DNA of 42,385 bases from Planctomycetaceae bacterium (lineage in GTDB: Bacteria; Planctomycetota; Phycisphaerae; UBA1845; UTPLA1). The notes below the pieces were generated by a model, which was not told the DNA's origin, did no database searches, and was given only the letters and a program-made list of their open reading frames with translations. The stretch lies in contig WYBU01000047.1 of assembly GCA_011525745.1 (NCBI GenBank), positions 1-42,385 of the forward strand, in the 5' to 3' direction. A program made the translations under genes and the position numbers. Numbering within the stretch: the stretch's first letter is position 1; each line of letters starts with the position of its first letter. Below are positions 1 to 8,500 of the stretch, in pieces.

Positions 1-12
1 ATCCGCAGTCAT
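1..12 (-). CDS. Start of a gene running off the left edge (partial)
   Basis: On the minus strand an ATG at 12-10 is followed by codons for T-A-D before the window ends. It is preceded by a good Shine-Dalgarno sequence, AGGAGA, about eight bases upstream (inside 36-43 read on the minus strand). Four codons are too few to identify a product. The spacing and the strong ribosome site are the only evidence that this is a gene start. It would be divergent from the DUF3299 gene at 226. Confidence 0.4.
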
Positions 13-19
13 GACAGGG

Positions 20-43
20 TCTCCTGATTTTGGCTTCAGGAGA
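20..43 (-). promoter_or_regulatory. Perfect 8-bp inverted repeat covering a ribosome binding site
   Basis: TCTCCTGA (20-27) and TCAGGAGA (36-43) are perfect inverted repeats around an 8-base spacer. In minus-strand RNA the right or left arm supplies the AGGAGA ribosome site of the gene starting at 12, and the other arm can pair with it. This could be an SD-sequestering hairpin in the leader or a dimeric repressor operator. The inverted repeat is directly visible; the regulatory role is inferred. Confidence 0.45.
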
Positions 44-97
44 GCGCGCTCCCAACATTGCCTTCCAAGGACCCATCGGCTCGACACCCCAAAAAAC

Positions 98-128
98 TTG
101 AGCAACAATAGCGCTGTCGTATTAGAAT
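98..128 (+). promoter_or_regulatory. Candidate promoter for the DUF3299 gene
   Basis: TTGAGC at 98-103 is followed by TATTAG at 120 (16-base spacing) or TAGAAT at 123 (19-base spacing), in a locally AT-richer stretch upstream of the first plus-strand gene. The match to a sigma-70 type promoter is moderate and nothing else supports it. Confidence 0.3.
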
Positions 129-225
129 GGGTGCGATGTCGGTGCGACGGGTATCGGCCGACTGAGTCGAGTCGCGCATCCTGGCGTTGATGCCGCGCCG
201 GGACGCCGCTGTCGCCGCTTCATCC

Positions 226-966
226 ATGAGAAAACCGCTGCTTGGCGTAGTCGTTGTTTTGGGCGCGGGTTGCCGCGAGTCGCCCGCGCCGCCGGTGTCT
301 CCGGCCGTGCAGGGCACGTCGTTCGTGCGGCGCGACGCGGCGGCTGCGCCGGCGGCGACGACGCAGGCGTCGGCGACAACTCCCGGCGAAGAGGCGAATC
401 CGGCGATCGCGCCGTCGTCGCCCGAGGCGAATCCCGAGGACGATGCGTCGAGCGACGCGGCGGCCGCGCCGCGCGAACCGCCGGCGGCGCCGGCGGTCGC
501 GGCCCGGACGGGCGGCGAAACGCGGAAGTCGCGTCCGCGCCGGATGCGTGACGGGTATGAAGTCGTGTCGTTCGATTTCGTCGGCGGCTTTCCCTACAAG
601 AAGCTGGTGGTCGATCCCGACAATCTTCGGTCCCCGCCTCTGGATCAGGTTCCCGCCGAGATCAAGGCGATGGACGGACGGCGGATCGAGATCCGCGGCT
701 TCATGGCCCCGTTCGATCTCCAGGACGGAAGGGTGAGCCGGTTCTTTTTAATGGGCGACATCATCGCCTGCTGTTACGGCCGGCCGTTGCAGCCGAACGA
801 ACTGATCGAATGCGCCGCGCCGGACGGCCGGACGTTCGAGTATCACAAGCACGTGCCGATCATGGTGCGCGGCACGCTGCGCGTGAAGGAGGAGATCGAG
901 AACGGATACGTGGTCGGGCTGTACAAGCTGGAGCCGGATGACGTGATACGGGAAGAGGATCAGTGA
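226..966 (+). CDS. DUF3299 domain lipoprotein-like protein
   Basis: This 246-residue exported protein has an N-terminal hydrophobic segment ending in LGAGC, which resembles a lipobox, so it is probably tethered outside the cytoplasmic membrane. Residues about 15-110 are a low-complexity Ala/Pro/Glu linker. The C-terminal 130 residues match the DUF3299 pattern as I remember it: an RIEIRGFMAPF strand, then a CCYGRPLQPNE motif and a GTLRVKEE strand. The biochemical function of DUF3299 is not established. In-frame TTG and ATG codons at 187 and 190 would add twelve or thirteen residues, but only the ATG at 226 puts the signal sequence at the N terminus. No clear Shine-Dalgarno sequence precedes any of them. 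It converges with queA. Confidence 0.8.
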   Translation: MRKPLLGVVVVLGAGCRESPAPPVSPAVQGTSFVRRDAAAAPAATTQASATTPGEEANPAIAPSSPEANPEDDASSDAAAAPREPPAAPAVAARTGGETRKSRPRRMRDGYEVVSFDFVGGFPYKKLVVDPDNLRSPPLDQVPAEIKAMDGRRIEIRGFMAPFDLQDGRVSRFFLMGDIIACCYGRPLQPNELIECAAPDGRTFEYHKHVPIMVRGTLRVKEEIENGYVVGLYKLEPDDVIREEDQ

Positions 967-1007
967 AACGGGTTGTGCGGGCAAGGGAATACAAGACGTG
1001 CTTCGGC

Positions 1008-1030
1008 GATTTGAGATTTGAGGTTGGTGA
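1008..1030. repeat. Short 'TTTGAGATTTGAG' intergenic repeat
   Basis: A purine/T-rich direct repeat (GATTTGAGATTTGAGG) sits in the spacer between the convergent DUF3299 and queA genes. The same word recurs at 23347-23383. Translated in one frame it gives the NLKS-type peptide that often appears in false intergenic ORFs, so it is repeat material rather than coding. Confidence 0.5.
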
Positions 1031-1106
1031 AGTGAGGGACGATTGTCGCGGGCGGAGCAATAAAGGGCCGTGTGAGCTGAAGAGTCATCCGGGCCGTTTG
1101 ACGGCT

Positions 1107-2264
1107 TCATTCGATCAACATCGCATCGCCGTAACTGTAAAAGCGGTATCCCCCCTCGATGGCGGCCGCGTAGGCCCGGCGCGTGAGGTCTGCGCCGGCG
1201 AAGGCGTACACGAGCGCCAGCAGCGTGCTGCGCGGCAGGTGGAAATTCGTCAGCAGGGCGTCGGCGACGCGGAACTCGAACGGCGGCTGGATGAGCAGAT
1301 CGGTCCAGCCCTCGCAGGGGGCCAGTTCGATCGCGGTAGACGCCGCAGCGGATGAGGTCGCGCCGGTTGTCGGCGCGGTGCGCGCGGCGGCGCCGCGTGT
1401 GAAGGGTTGCTTGCCTCCGCGCACTTGGTCCGTCGCCACGGCGTCGGTTCTTGCGGCCGTCTCGAGCACGCGCACCGCCGTCGTGCCCACCGCGATGACG
1501 CGCCCGCCGCGTGATTTTGCCTGCGCGATGGCGGCGACGGCGTGTGCGGGCAGGCGATACCACTCCGCGTGCATGACGTGGTCGTTCAGGTCATCGACTT
1601 CCACCGGGCGAAACGTGCCCAGGCCGACGTGCAGCGTGAGCTGCGTCAACTCGATGCCGGCGTCGCGCAGGCGATCGAGCAGCGCGGAAGTGAAGTGCAG
1701 TCCGGCGGTCGGCGCGGCGACCGCGCCGGCTTCGCTGGCGAAAATTGTCTGATAACGCGCCCGGTCGATGGCGTCCAGCTCGGGATCGTCCTCGCGCTCG
1801 CGGCGGATATACGGCGGCAGGGGCATGCGACCGACGCGCTCGAGCACCTGCTCGGCCGGATCCGGCGGGGCGACGGCGACGCGCCAGGCGCCGCGGGGGC
1901 CGCGCTGTTCCAGAGTCAGGCGCCAGCGGCCGTCTTGCAGGCCGAGCGTCTCACCTTCGCGGATGCGTCCGCGGCCAGCCAGCAGGACGTGCCAGCGGCC
2001 GGGCGAATCTTCGTGCAGGAAGAGTCCGTTGATGCGTCCGCCGGCGGCGCGGCGCGCGATGAAGCGCGCGGGCAGAACGCGCGTGCGGTTGACGACGAGC
2101 AGGTCGCCGGCGCGCAGCAGGCCGGGCAGGTCGGCGATGCGATGATCGGACAGACTGCCCGCGGCGCGGTCGACCCGCATGAGGCGGGCGGCGTCGCGCG
2201 GCACGGCGGGCCGCTGTGCGATCATCTCGTTCGGGAGGTCGTAGTCGAGCAGAGCGGTTTTCAC
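1107..2264 (-). CDS. queA: S-adenosylmethionine:tRNA ribosyltransferase-isomerase
   Basis: QueA transfers and isomerises the ribosyl group of SAM onto preQ1-modified tRNA, giving epoxyqueuosine in the wobble position of GUN anticodons. The sequence shows the family landmarks in order: an N-terminal DYDLPNEMIAQRP, GDLLVVNRTRVLPARF, PTAGLHFT, LHVGLGTFRPV, and the C-terminal TNFHLPRSTLLALV and RFYSYGDAM. The GTG at 2264 aligns the N terminus exactly with the E. coli protein; an ATG at 2282 would add six residues, and neither has a Shine-Dalgarno sequence. A low-complexity Ala/Thr/Arg insertion of about 35-45 residues (near 1316-1455) separates VLETAA from CEGWTDLLIQPP, where E. coli QueA has a shorter loop. 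No other queuosine gene lies in this window. Confidence 0.95.
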   Translation of the reverse strand: MKTALLDYDLPNEMIAQRPAVPRDAARLMRVDRAAGSLSDHRIADLPGLLRAGDLLVVNRTRVLPARFIARRAAGGRINGLFLHEDSPGRWHVLLAGRGRIREGETLGLQDGRWRLTLEQRGPRGAWRVAVAPPDPAEQVLERVGRMPLPPYIRREREDDPELDAIDRARYQTIFASEAGAVAAPTAGLHFTSALLDRLRDAGIELTQLTLHVGLGTFRPVEVDDLNDHVMHAEWYRLPAHAVAAIAQAKSRGGRVIAVGTTAVRVLETAARTDAVATDQVRGGKQPFTRGAAARTAPTTGATSSAAASTAIELAPCEGWTDLLIQPPFEFRVADALLTNFHLPRSTLLALVYAFAGADLTRRAYAAAIEGGYRFYSYGDAMLIE

Positions 2265-2285
2265 GTTGAGAACATAGCACATCAA

Positions 2286-2742
2286 ACTGCGACAAGGTAC
2301 GCGCGCGGGGGGATGGAGGGCACGGGGACCAGGGAGAAGCGACGGAGCGACGAAGCGAGGAAGGGAAGCAGAGAGTCGAAAGTCGAAACAAGAGGTTCAC
2401 GCAGCGGCGCAGAGATCGCCGAGGACTGGATTCCCGCCTTCGTGGGAATGCCGGGAAGCCCCGGGGTTCAAACCCGTGCCACGCGGAAGCTCAACATGTC
2501 CGAGCCGTCGCGAGAAACGTTGGTTTCGCATGCCGGGCGCTTGTACGCGCGAGGCCTTGACGTTGCCGCACCGATTTCACAGCTTGGGGCGGGTGTGCTC
2601 CATCGCCGCGGAGGTTGTTTCCGGACGGGCGGCGGGGCCGACGTCCGACCAGGTTTTTCTTTACCTGGCATTCGATGATTCCTAGTATTGATGTAGAGAA
2701 GCCGATGTATCCGTCGGAGCCGGAGGCGAATCGCCGCACGAC
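2286..2742. other. Spacer of mosaic intergenic repeat words, no gene
   Basis: No supported gene lies here. The spacer contains stereotyped words: a purine-rich segment around 2330-2390, a CACGCAGCGGCGCAGAG word at about 2398-2414, and a small hairpin with arms ATTCCC/GGGAAT at about 2430-2449. Short open frames cross it in several directions without conserved-looking content. The last bases before 2759 hold the ribosome site of the next gene. Confidence 0.5.
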
Positions 2743-2758
2743 GGGAGGTCGCGGAATC

Positions 2759-3310
2759 ATGAGGTTGCCGATTCCACCGGATCACGCGTTGCACCGCTGG
2801 TTCTCGGGTCTGGTGCAGCAGGCGATGTACGCGGATGTCGGACTGTGCGATCCGACGCTGGTCGATTATCTGGCCGAACTGCTGACGCAGTTCATCCACA
2901 CGGATCGCATCTTTCCGTTCCGCGATGCGCAGGGCAAGCCGATCGAGGACGTGGCGGAGCTGCTGGAGCACGTGCTGCATCAGCCCAGTCCCGCGCCGCA
3001 GGTGCGCGATCGCGTCATCCATCGACACGTCGGCGATTTCACGCTGTTCTGGACCAGCATCTACCCGGAGAACCTGCGGCGGCTGCGGGCGCGGCATCGC
3101 AAGGATCACCTGCTCGACTACACGCAGCAGGGCAAACGGTCCTATGCGATCGCGTCGGAACTGTCGGACGCCGGCGCCGAGCCGCCGGCGTCGCTGCTGA
3201 AGCTGCTGAGCGACGAGTTTGAGACCTGCATGTACGGACTGGGCATCGTGCGCGAGCAGGTGCGGACGGCCGCCGTCGAGAACGTTCCGCCGAAGCCGAT
3301 CTGGAAGTAG
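2759..3310 (+). CDS. Conserved-looking cytosolic protein of unknown function
   Basis: I do not recognise the family. The 183-residue product starts MRLPIPPDHALHRW and has no signal peptide or membrane segment. It is rich in His, Arg and acidic residues, and its helical pattern includes VDYLAELLTQFIH, VAELLEHVLHQ and LLKLLSDEFETCMYGL. The start is well supported: GGGAGG at 2743-2748 lies ten bases before the ATG, and the codon bias is typical of the neighbours. Open frame extends upstream to 2615, but that part reads as spacer sequence. It is followed 53 bases later by the di-CxxCH lipoprotein gene on the same strand, so the two may be cotranscribed. Confidence 0.75.
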   Translation: MRLPIPPDHALHRWFSGLVQQAMYADVGLCDPTLVDYLAELLTQFIHTDRIFPFRDAQGKPIEDVAELLEHVLHQPSPAPQVRDRVIHRHVGDFTLFWTSIYPENLRRLRARHRKDHLLDYTQQGKRSYAIASELSDAGAEPPASLLKLLSDEFETCMYGLGIVREQVRTAAVENVPPKPIWK

Positions 3311-3326
3311 GCGTCTTCGCGGAGTA

Positions 3327-3350
3327 CGATGGATGAGTGCCCGTCCATCG
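3327..3350 (+). promoter_or_regulatory. 7-bp hairpin abutting the ribosome site of the cytochrome gene
   Basis: CGATGGA (3327-3333) and TCCATCG (3344-3350) form a perfect inverted repeat with a 10-base loop. The GGAGGGG ribosome site begins at the very edge of the right arm (about 3350-3356). It may shape translation initiation of the gene at 3364; it has no T tract, so it does not look like a terminator. Confidence 0.35.
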
Positions 3351-3363
3351 GAGGGGACCCGCC

Positions 3364-3978
3364 ATGCGTTGTCAAGAAAAAGTCGCTGTCTTCACTCGCA
3401 AGTACGGCTTTCAGCGCGGCCTGCGTTGGGCATTCGCGCTGCTTCTGGCGGCGGCCCTGGGCTGCAACCTGTTCCCGGTTGTTTTCGCGCCGCCGCAGAA
3501 TATGACGGCGGTGGTCGGCGGCATTGCCAATCAGCAGCCGTTCTGGGGAAAGCTGCTGTCGGCCGACGGGCTGGGGCGCGAAGAGGGGGACTTTCTGCTG
3601 GCAACGTGCGGCTGCGGCGACTGGCGGGCGCTGGTGACGCCGGCGGATGGATCGGGACAGGTGCAATTCCCCGTGCATTTCTACTCCAACGGCGAATACG
3701 ATCCGGCGGCCGACGTAACGGTCTATGGCGAGGAGGGCGACTATGCGCTGAGCGGCCTGGTCGCGCAGGTGGCGGGCACGACGAGCGGCTGGATGAAGCT
3801 GCGGTCGCGCACGCCGCGGTACACGGCCACGCGCGGCTCCAACCACACCGACCAGGCGGAGGCGTGCGTACTGTGTCACGTGGGGGATGATCCGATCTTG
3901 CCGCAGCCGGAGAATCATCCGGCGTTTGAATTGAATCCGCCGAATTGTCTGAGCTGTCATCAGGTGGCGATCGAATAG
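3364..3978 (+). CDS. Secreted di-CxxCH (diheme cytochrome c-like) lipoprotein
   Basis: This 204-residue protein begins with a basic stretch and a hydrophobic segment ending LAAALGC, a plausible lipoprotein signal that would put it at the outer face of the membrane. The middle, residues about 45-155, is a beta-rich domain with a CGC pair (ATCGCGDW). The C terminus carries two heme c attachment motifs, CVLCH and CLSCH, about 30 residues apart. Two CxxCH motifs in a short tail suggest a small electron-transfer or redox-sensing module. The start at 3364 has a strong GGAGGGG site; the open frame extends nine codons further upstream. The partner redox enzyme is not obvious in the neighbourhood. Confidence 0.8.
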   Translation: MRCQEKVAVFTRKYGFQRGLRWAFALLLAAALGCNLFPVVFAPPQNMTAVVGGIANQQPFWGKLLSADGLGREEGDFLLATCGCGDWRALVTPADGSGQVQFPVHFYSNGEYDPAADVTVYGEEGDYALSGLVAQVAGTTSGWMKLRSRTPRYTATRGSNHTDQAEACVLCHVGDDPILPQPENHPAFELNPPNCLSCHQVAIE

Positions 3979-4044
3979 GGGTCGAAACGGGGCGGCGGCG
4001 AGCGACTGAACGTGGCGGGGCGCAGGGTCGCCACGAGATAGTTT

Positions 4045-5175
4045 TCACTTCGGCGGGTTTTCCTCATATTCGCGGCGGCAGAAGCGGTCGGTCATGCCCG
4101 CGACGTAGTCGCATACGACCCGGTGCAGGCCCTGCTCGTCGATGCGCGCGGCGAAGCGCGGCGGCAGCCGGGACGGCGAATCGACGTAGCCGTCAAACAC
4201 CGCGGCGATGATCCGTTCCGCCTCGCGGTCCATGCGGCGCACGTGATCGTGCGTGTAGAGCGTCTTTTTCAGGATCGCCAGCAACTCATCCAGCGCCGCG
4301 CGGCCTTCGGCGGAGAATCCGGCCAGGGGCGAATGGTGGCGGCGCAGCGCGTCGACGTCCGTCGGCCGTGCCGCGGCCAGCCGCGCGCGTGTGGCGGCGA
4401 CGGCGTCGGCGATGAGGCGATCGCACAGTGTGTCGAGCGCCGGCCGGCGGACGGCGCCGTGATGGCGCTTGGGGAATCGCTCGCGCAGCGGGCCGATCGC
4501 CTCGCGCCACAGGCGGCTGTCGGACAGGGCCGCCTCGTCGATCAGTTCGTGCATCAGACCGTCCTCGACGTCGTGCAGGGCATAGGCGATTTCGTCGGTG
4601 AGGTTGACGATTTGGGCTTCGAGCGTCGGATGCGGGCCGGTGTCGAACCAGGCCGCGATCGCGCGGTCGTCGGCCTCCGGCGGTGGGCGGTCGAACGTCG
4701 TGCGGTGCTTGACCAGCCCTTCGCGCACTTCGCAAGACAGGTTCAGGCCGCGAAATTCCGGATAGGGATGCTCCAGATATTCCACGACCCGCAGCGATTG
4801 CAGGTTGTGCTCGAAACCGCCGTGATCGCGCATTCGCGCGGCCAGCGCCGCTTCGCCGGCATGGCCGAAGGGCGGATGGCCCAGGTCGTGGGCCAGGGCG
4901 ATCGCCTCGGCCAAGGCGGCGTTGAGGCGCAGCTCGTCGGCGAGTCGCCGCGCCTGGGCGGCCACTTCGAGGGAGTGCGTCAGGCGCGTGCGGTAATGAT
5001 CGCCTTCGTGCGTGACGAAGACCTGCGTTTTGTGCTCCAACCGGCGAAAGGCGGTGCAATGGAGGATGCGATGGCGGTCGAGCGCAAATGGCGGACGACC
5101 GGCGGCGCGCGGCTCGTCATGGCGGCGGACGCGGGCGTGATCGTCGTGGACGGCGTAGTGCGCCAGTTCGGTCAT
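4045..5175 (-). CDS. dgt: dGTPase-family HD-domain deoxynucleoside triphosphate triphosphohydrolase
   Basis: The 376-residue product matches the short dGTPase-like family, cytosolic HD hydrolases that release tripolyphosphate from dNTPs and help control dNTP pools. Key elements are visible: FRRLEHKTQVF, then RTRLTHSLEVA (first metal His), the HD pair in LAHDLGHPPFGHAGE, and a later NLTDEIAYALHDVEDG segment with the terminal metal Asp. The start at 5175 (MTELAHY) is the usual family N terminus. Open frame continues 64 codons upstream, but that part lies in repeat-rich spacer and reads as non-coding. It is transcribed towards the di-CxxCH gene. The symbol follows the family; substrate preference cannot be read from sequence. 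Confidence 0.92.
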   Translation of the reverse strand: MTELAHYAVHDDHARVRRHDEPRAAGRPPFALDRHRILHCTAFRRLEHKTQVFVTHEGDHYRTRLTHSLEVAAQARRLADELRLNAALAEAIALAHDLGHPPFGHAGEAALAARMRDHGGFEHNLQSLRVVEYLEHPYPEFRGLNLSCEVREGLVKHRTTFDRPPPEADDRAIAAWFDTGPHPTLEAQIVNLTDEIAYALHDVEDGLMHELIDEAALSDSRLWREAIGPLRERFPKRHHGAVRRPALDTLCDRLIADAVAATRARLAAARPTDVDALRRHHSPLAGFSAEGRAALDELLAILKKTLYTHDHVRRMDREAERIIAAVFDGYVDSPSRLPPRFAARIDEQGLHRVVCDYVAGMTDRFCRREYEENPPK

Positions 5176-5534
5176 GGCGGCGTATTGTAAGCGCGGGGCG
5201 GGCGGGGCTTGCGGCGAGAGAAGTGAAAGCCCTCGCAGGGAAGTAGGGAACAGGGGACAGGAGAGAGGCACGAAGGCACGGAGGCACGCACGCACGGAAC
5301 GCGCGTTCATCTTCGGCCCCCCCGGCGAAGGCGGGGGCCGTGCCACGTCGTTTGATCCGAGCCGCAAGCGCCAGCGCTGCGGTCACGCCACCCCGAGCGG
5401 GCAACCCCGGCGCTTGCGCTTGTTGCTCGGATTCACACGGGCTGCCAGCCCGTGCCACGCGATACAGCCGACGGCGGCTGTGCCACATTCATCACAGCCC
5501 GGGGTTCTGAAGTCGTCGTTACAATGCGGATTGC
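5176..5534. repeat. Spacer made of several dispersed hairpin repeats
   Basis: No gene is seen here. A purine-rich AGGGAACAGGGGACAGG word is followed by a GGCACG-type word (about 5240-5300). An inverted pair of 'GATCCGAGCCGCAAGCGCC' repeats lies at 5354-5384 and, in the opposite sense, at 5409-5434. A CACGGGCT/AGCCCGTG hairpin with CCACGC tail lies at 5436-5460. A single ACAGCCG/CGGCTGT hairpin (about 5463-5482) follows. These are the same families found in other spacers of the window. Confidence 0.7.
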
Positions 5535-8500
5535 ATGGCGAAATTCGCTTCGCGTGGCGTCGCGCCTTCCGCGCTCATTTCAATCCTGACGGCCGCCGGC
5601 GCGCCGCTCATGGCGCAGCCGGCCGAGCCGGCGGCCTCGACGCAAAGCCATCTCGCCGACGTGTTGATGGCGGCAACGATTCGCACGCCGCATCGCTGGG
5701 GCGTCGACTTCGTCAAGCGCGGCGACTACCTGTACGTGAGCGGTTCCGAAAGTCAGCGAAAATTCCTCGTGGTTGATGCCCGCGATCCGGCCGGCCTGCG
5801 CGTGGTGGCCGAGACCGAAGGCGGCATGTACGCCGCGCGCAATTTGTGCCTGTTCGAGGAATTCGCGCTGATCAACTGCTATCGCTGGATCAATCCCGTC
5901 GACATTCGCCGGCCGGAACAGCCGCGGCTGGCGTTCGGCTGCCTGTGGAAGCCGGACGACGACGCGGCCAATGTGCCGCCGCATTATCGCTTCGCGTGTC
6001 GCGAGCGGTTGCTGTATCTGGCGTGCGGCGATCCGCGGCGGGCGTTGCGCATCTACGAGATACGGCGCGACTTTTCGCCGCAACCGCTCGGCGCAGTCGA
6101 CCTATCGGATCGCATCAGCGCCGAGTCGGTCGCGATCATGCGGCGGCGGCACAACTGGTATCCCAACGCGGAGATCGTCCTCGACGGCGAGCGGCTGTTC
6201 ACTTCTTATGGCACGCAACTGGCGGCGTTCGACGTTCGCGATCCGGCCGCGCCGCGCGTGCTGTTCTGCCACGATCTGCACGTCAACGTCGTCGGGCTGG
6301 CGCTGCGCGGGCGGACACTGTTCGTCACGATGAACAATCGCTGGCGGGGGCGCGGCGCCAATCCGGCCAGACAGGCGGCGCTGCTGGTGCTGGACGTGTC
6401 CGAAGCCGCCGCGCCGCGGCCGGTCGGCCTGTACCGGGACATGGAGGTTCCCGAGCGCATGTTGTCGGACGGCGCGAGGCTGTATCTGATGGGCGAGGAG
6501 CGCACGCCGGACGACGCGCTGCACATCGACGGCGTACCCATGCCGCCGGCGTTGCGGGCGCGGCATGCGCGCCGCACGGCGTTGCACGTACTGGACGCGT
6601 CCGATGCCGCCGCGCCGCGCTGCGTCGGGCGGCTGGCGTTGCCGTTCAGCAGCGGGCTGTTCGACGACGCCGTCTGCCGCGCGATGGCGCTGGACAACGG
6701 CGTGCTGTACGTGGCGGATCAGGACTTCGGCATTCGCACGATCGACGTGCGCGATGCGGCGCGGCCGCGAATGCTGGGCGGGTTGCGGACCGTGTCACAC
6801 GAGGTGCGCGGGGTCGTTCCGCGCGACGAGGACATGATTATCGCCAACATGCCCTGCATCCTGACGGCGGGGCTGGACAAGTCGATATATCATGTCGCTA
6901 ATATCCCGGGCGATTCCGCCGGGTCGCAACCGCATTCGGCTCCCGCGCCGCCTGGCGGCGAATCTCAGGCACGGTTCGTCGAAAGCCGGCCCGTCGTCGA
7001 TGCTTCGCCTTCGCTGGCCGCGCTCGGTCGCTGGGACGCCTCGTTTCCGCAGGCGGGTCCCAATGCGCGCTATCTCTACGGCCTGCCGCGCGAAGCGCGC
7101 GACATCGTGATTCTCGATTTCGCCGCCGCTGGACGCGTGGCCGGTTTCGTTCCGCTGCCGACGGGCTGGGGCGGGCGCGATCTGGGCTGGTCGCGCGGGC
7201 GGCTGTATGTGCTGGCGGTGCGCGGCGGCGACGCGTGCGTGCTCGTATATGAGCCGGTCGAAGACGGCCGCGGACTCCATCCGTTGAGGCGCATCGACAT
7301 CGGCCGGCCGGCGGCCGGCATCGGCTGGGGCTGGGGCGCGGCGTTTCTCGTCGCGGATGATCGGCTGTTTCTGCTGCAGACGGTGCGCGCCGAAGCCGGC
7401 CGCGATGGGGCGGACGAGCAGCGGCCGACCGGGACGCGTGCGCTGCATTTGTACTCGGTGGATATTTCGTCGCCCGATCAGCCGCGCGTGCTGCCGCGGG
7501 TCGATCTGCTGGAGGCGGGCGGCGCGGTGCGGCCGACTTATGAGAACGGGCGGGCGCTGGCGTGGGTGGGCGGCCATCTGTATCTGCACGCGATCGACGA
7601 ATCGGCGCGGCGGCGGGCGTCGTGGCTGCTGGCATATGACTTGCGCGAACCGGGCCGGGCGCGGCTGGCAGGATCGTTGCGCGCTCCGACCGAGCCGGTC
7701 GAATCGTGGGTGACGCGAAATCTGTGCGCATTGTCGCCGCGGCCGTACCTGCTGTGCACGGCCGAGCAGGGCGGGGCGTGGATCGCCGACGTGCGCGATC
7801 CGCGCGCGCCGCGCGTGGCCTGGCGCGAGCCGCTTTTTCCGCGCGGGACCGACACCGAGTCTTACGACGGCATCGCCAAGCCCGCGCCGGCGTGGCGCGA
7901 CGGGTTGGCGTTCGTGCCGCGGCTCGATCGGGTGGATTTGTTCCGCGTGGCGTTCGCCGACGGTCCGCCGCCGACGGTCGACGAGCAACGGGCGCGGATC
8001 GAGTCGCTGGAGGCGGCGTTGCGGGCGGAGGATCCGGCGGACGCGGCGCCGGCGGAGCGGGCGGCGCGGCGAGTGGCGGCGCGCGTGGTGCGGTATTACC
8101 TCGACCAGGGCGAGCTTCAGCAGGCCGCGGCCGCCGCGCGGCCGGCGTCGGCGGCGCCGCGAGACGTGTTGGCCCGCATTGCGCGCGCGGCCGGCGAGAT
8201 GCGTATCGACGGCCGCGATGACGAATGGCGGGAGATTGCGCCTATTCGCTTCGTCGAGGGTCCGGCGACGATCCGCTGGCAATGGGACGATCGCGCGCTG
8301 TACGGGCTGTTGAACGTCGTCGATCCGCAGATCGAGCGCGACAGCGGCCCGCCGGCCACGCCGCACACGCATCCCGGCGATCACGTCGACCTGTTCATCA
8401 CGCCATTGCCGGCCGCGGCCGAGCGCGGCTATGGGCCGGCCGATCTGCACGTGTCGATCGACCTGGCCGGTCGGGTGGAGTTGCATCATCAGAATCCGCG

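Noticed and set aside
2446..2485. tRNA-like GGGGTTCAAACCCG segment
   Set aside because: The arm resembles a T-loop (GGGTTCAAACCC), but there is no anticodon or acceptor stem at the right distance, and the flanking CCGTGCCACGCGG is part of the intergenic repeat family.
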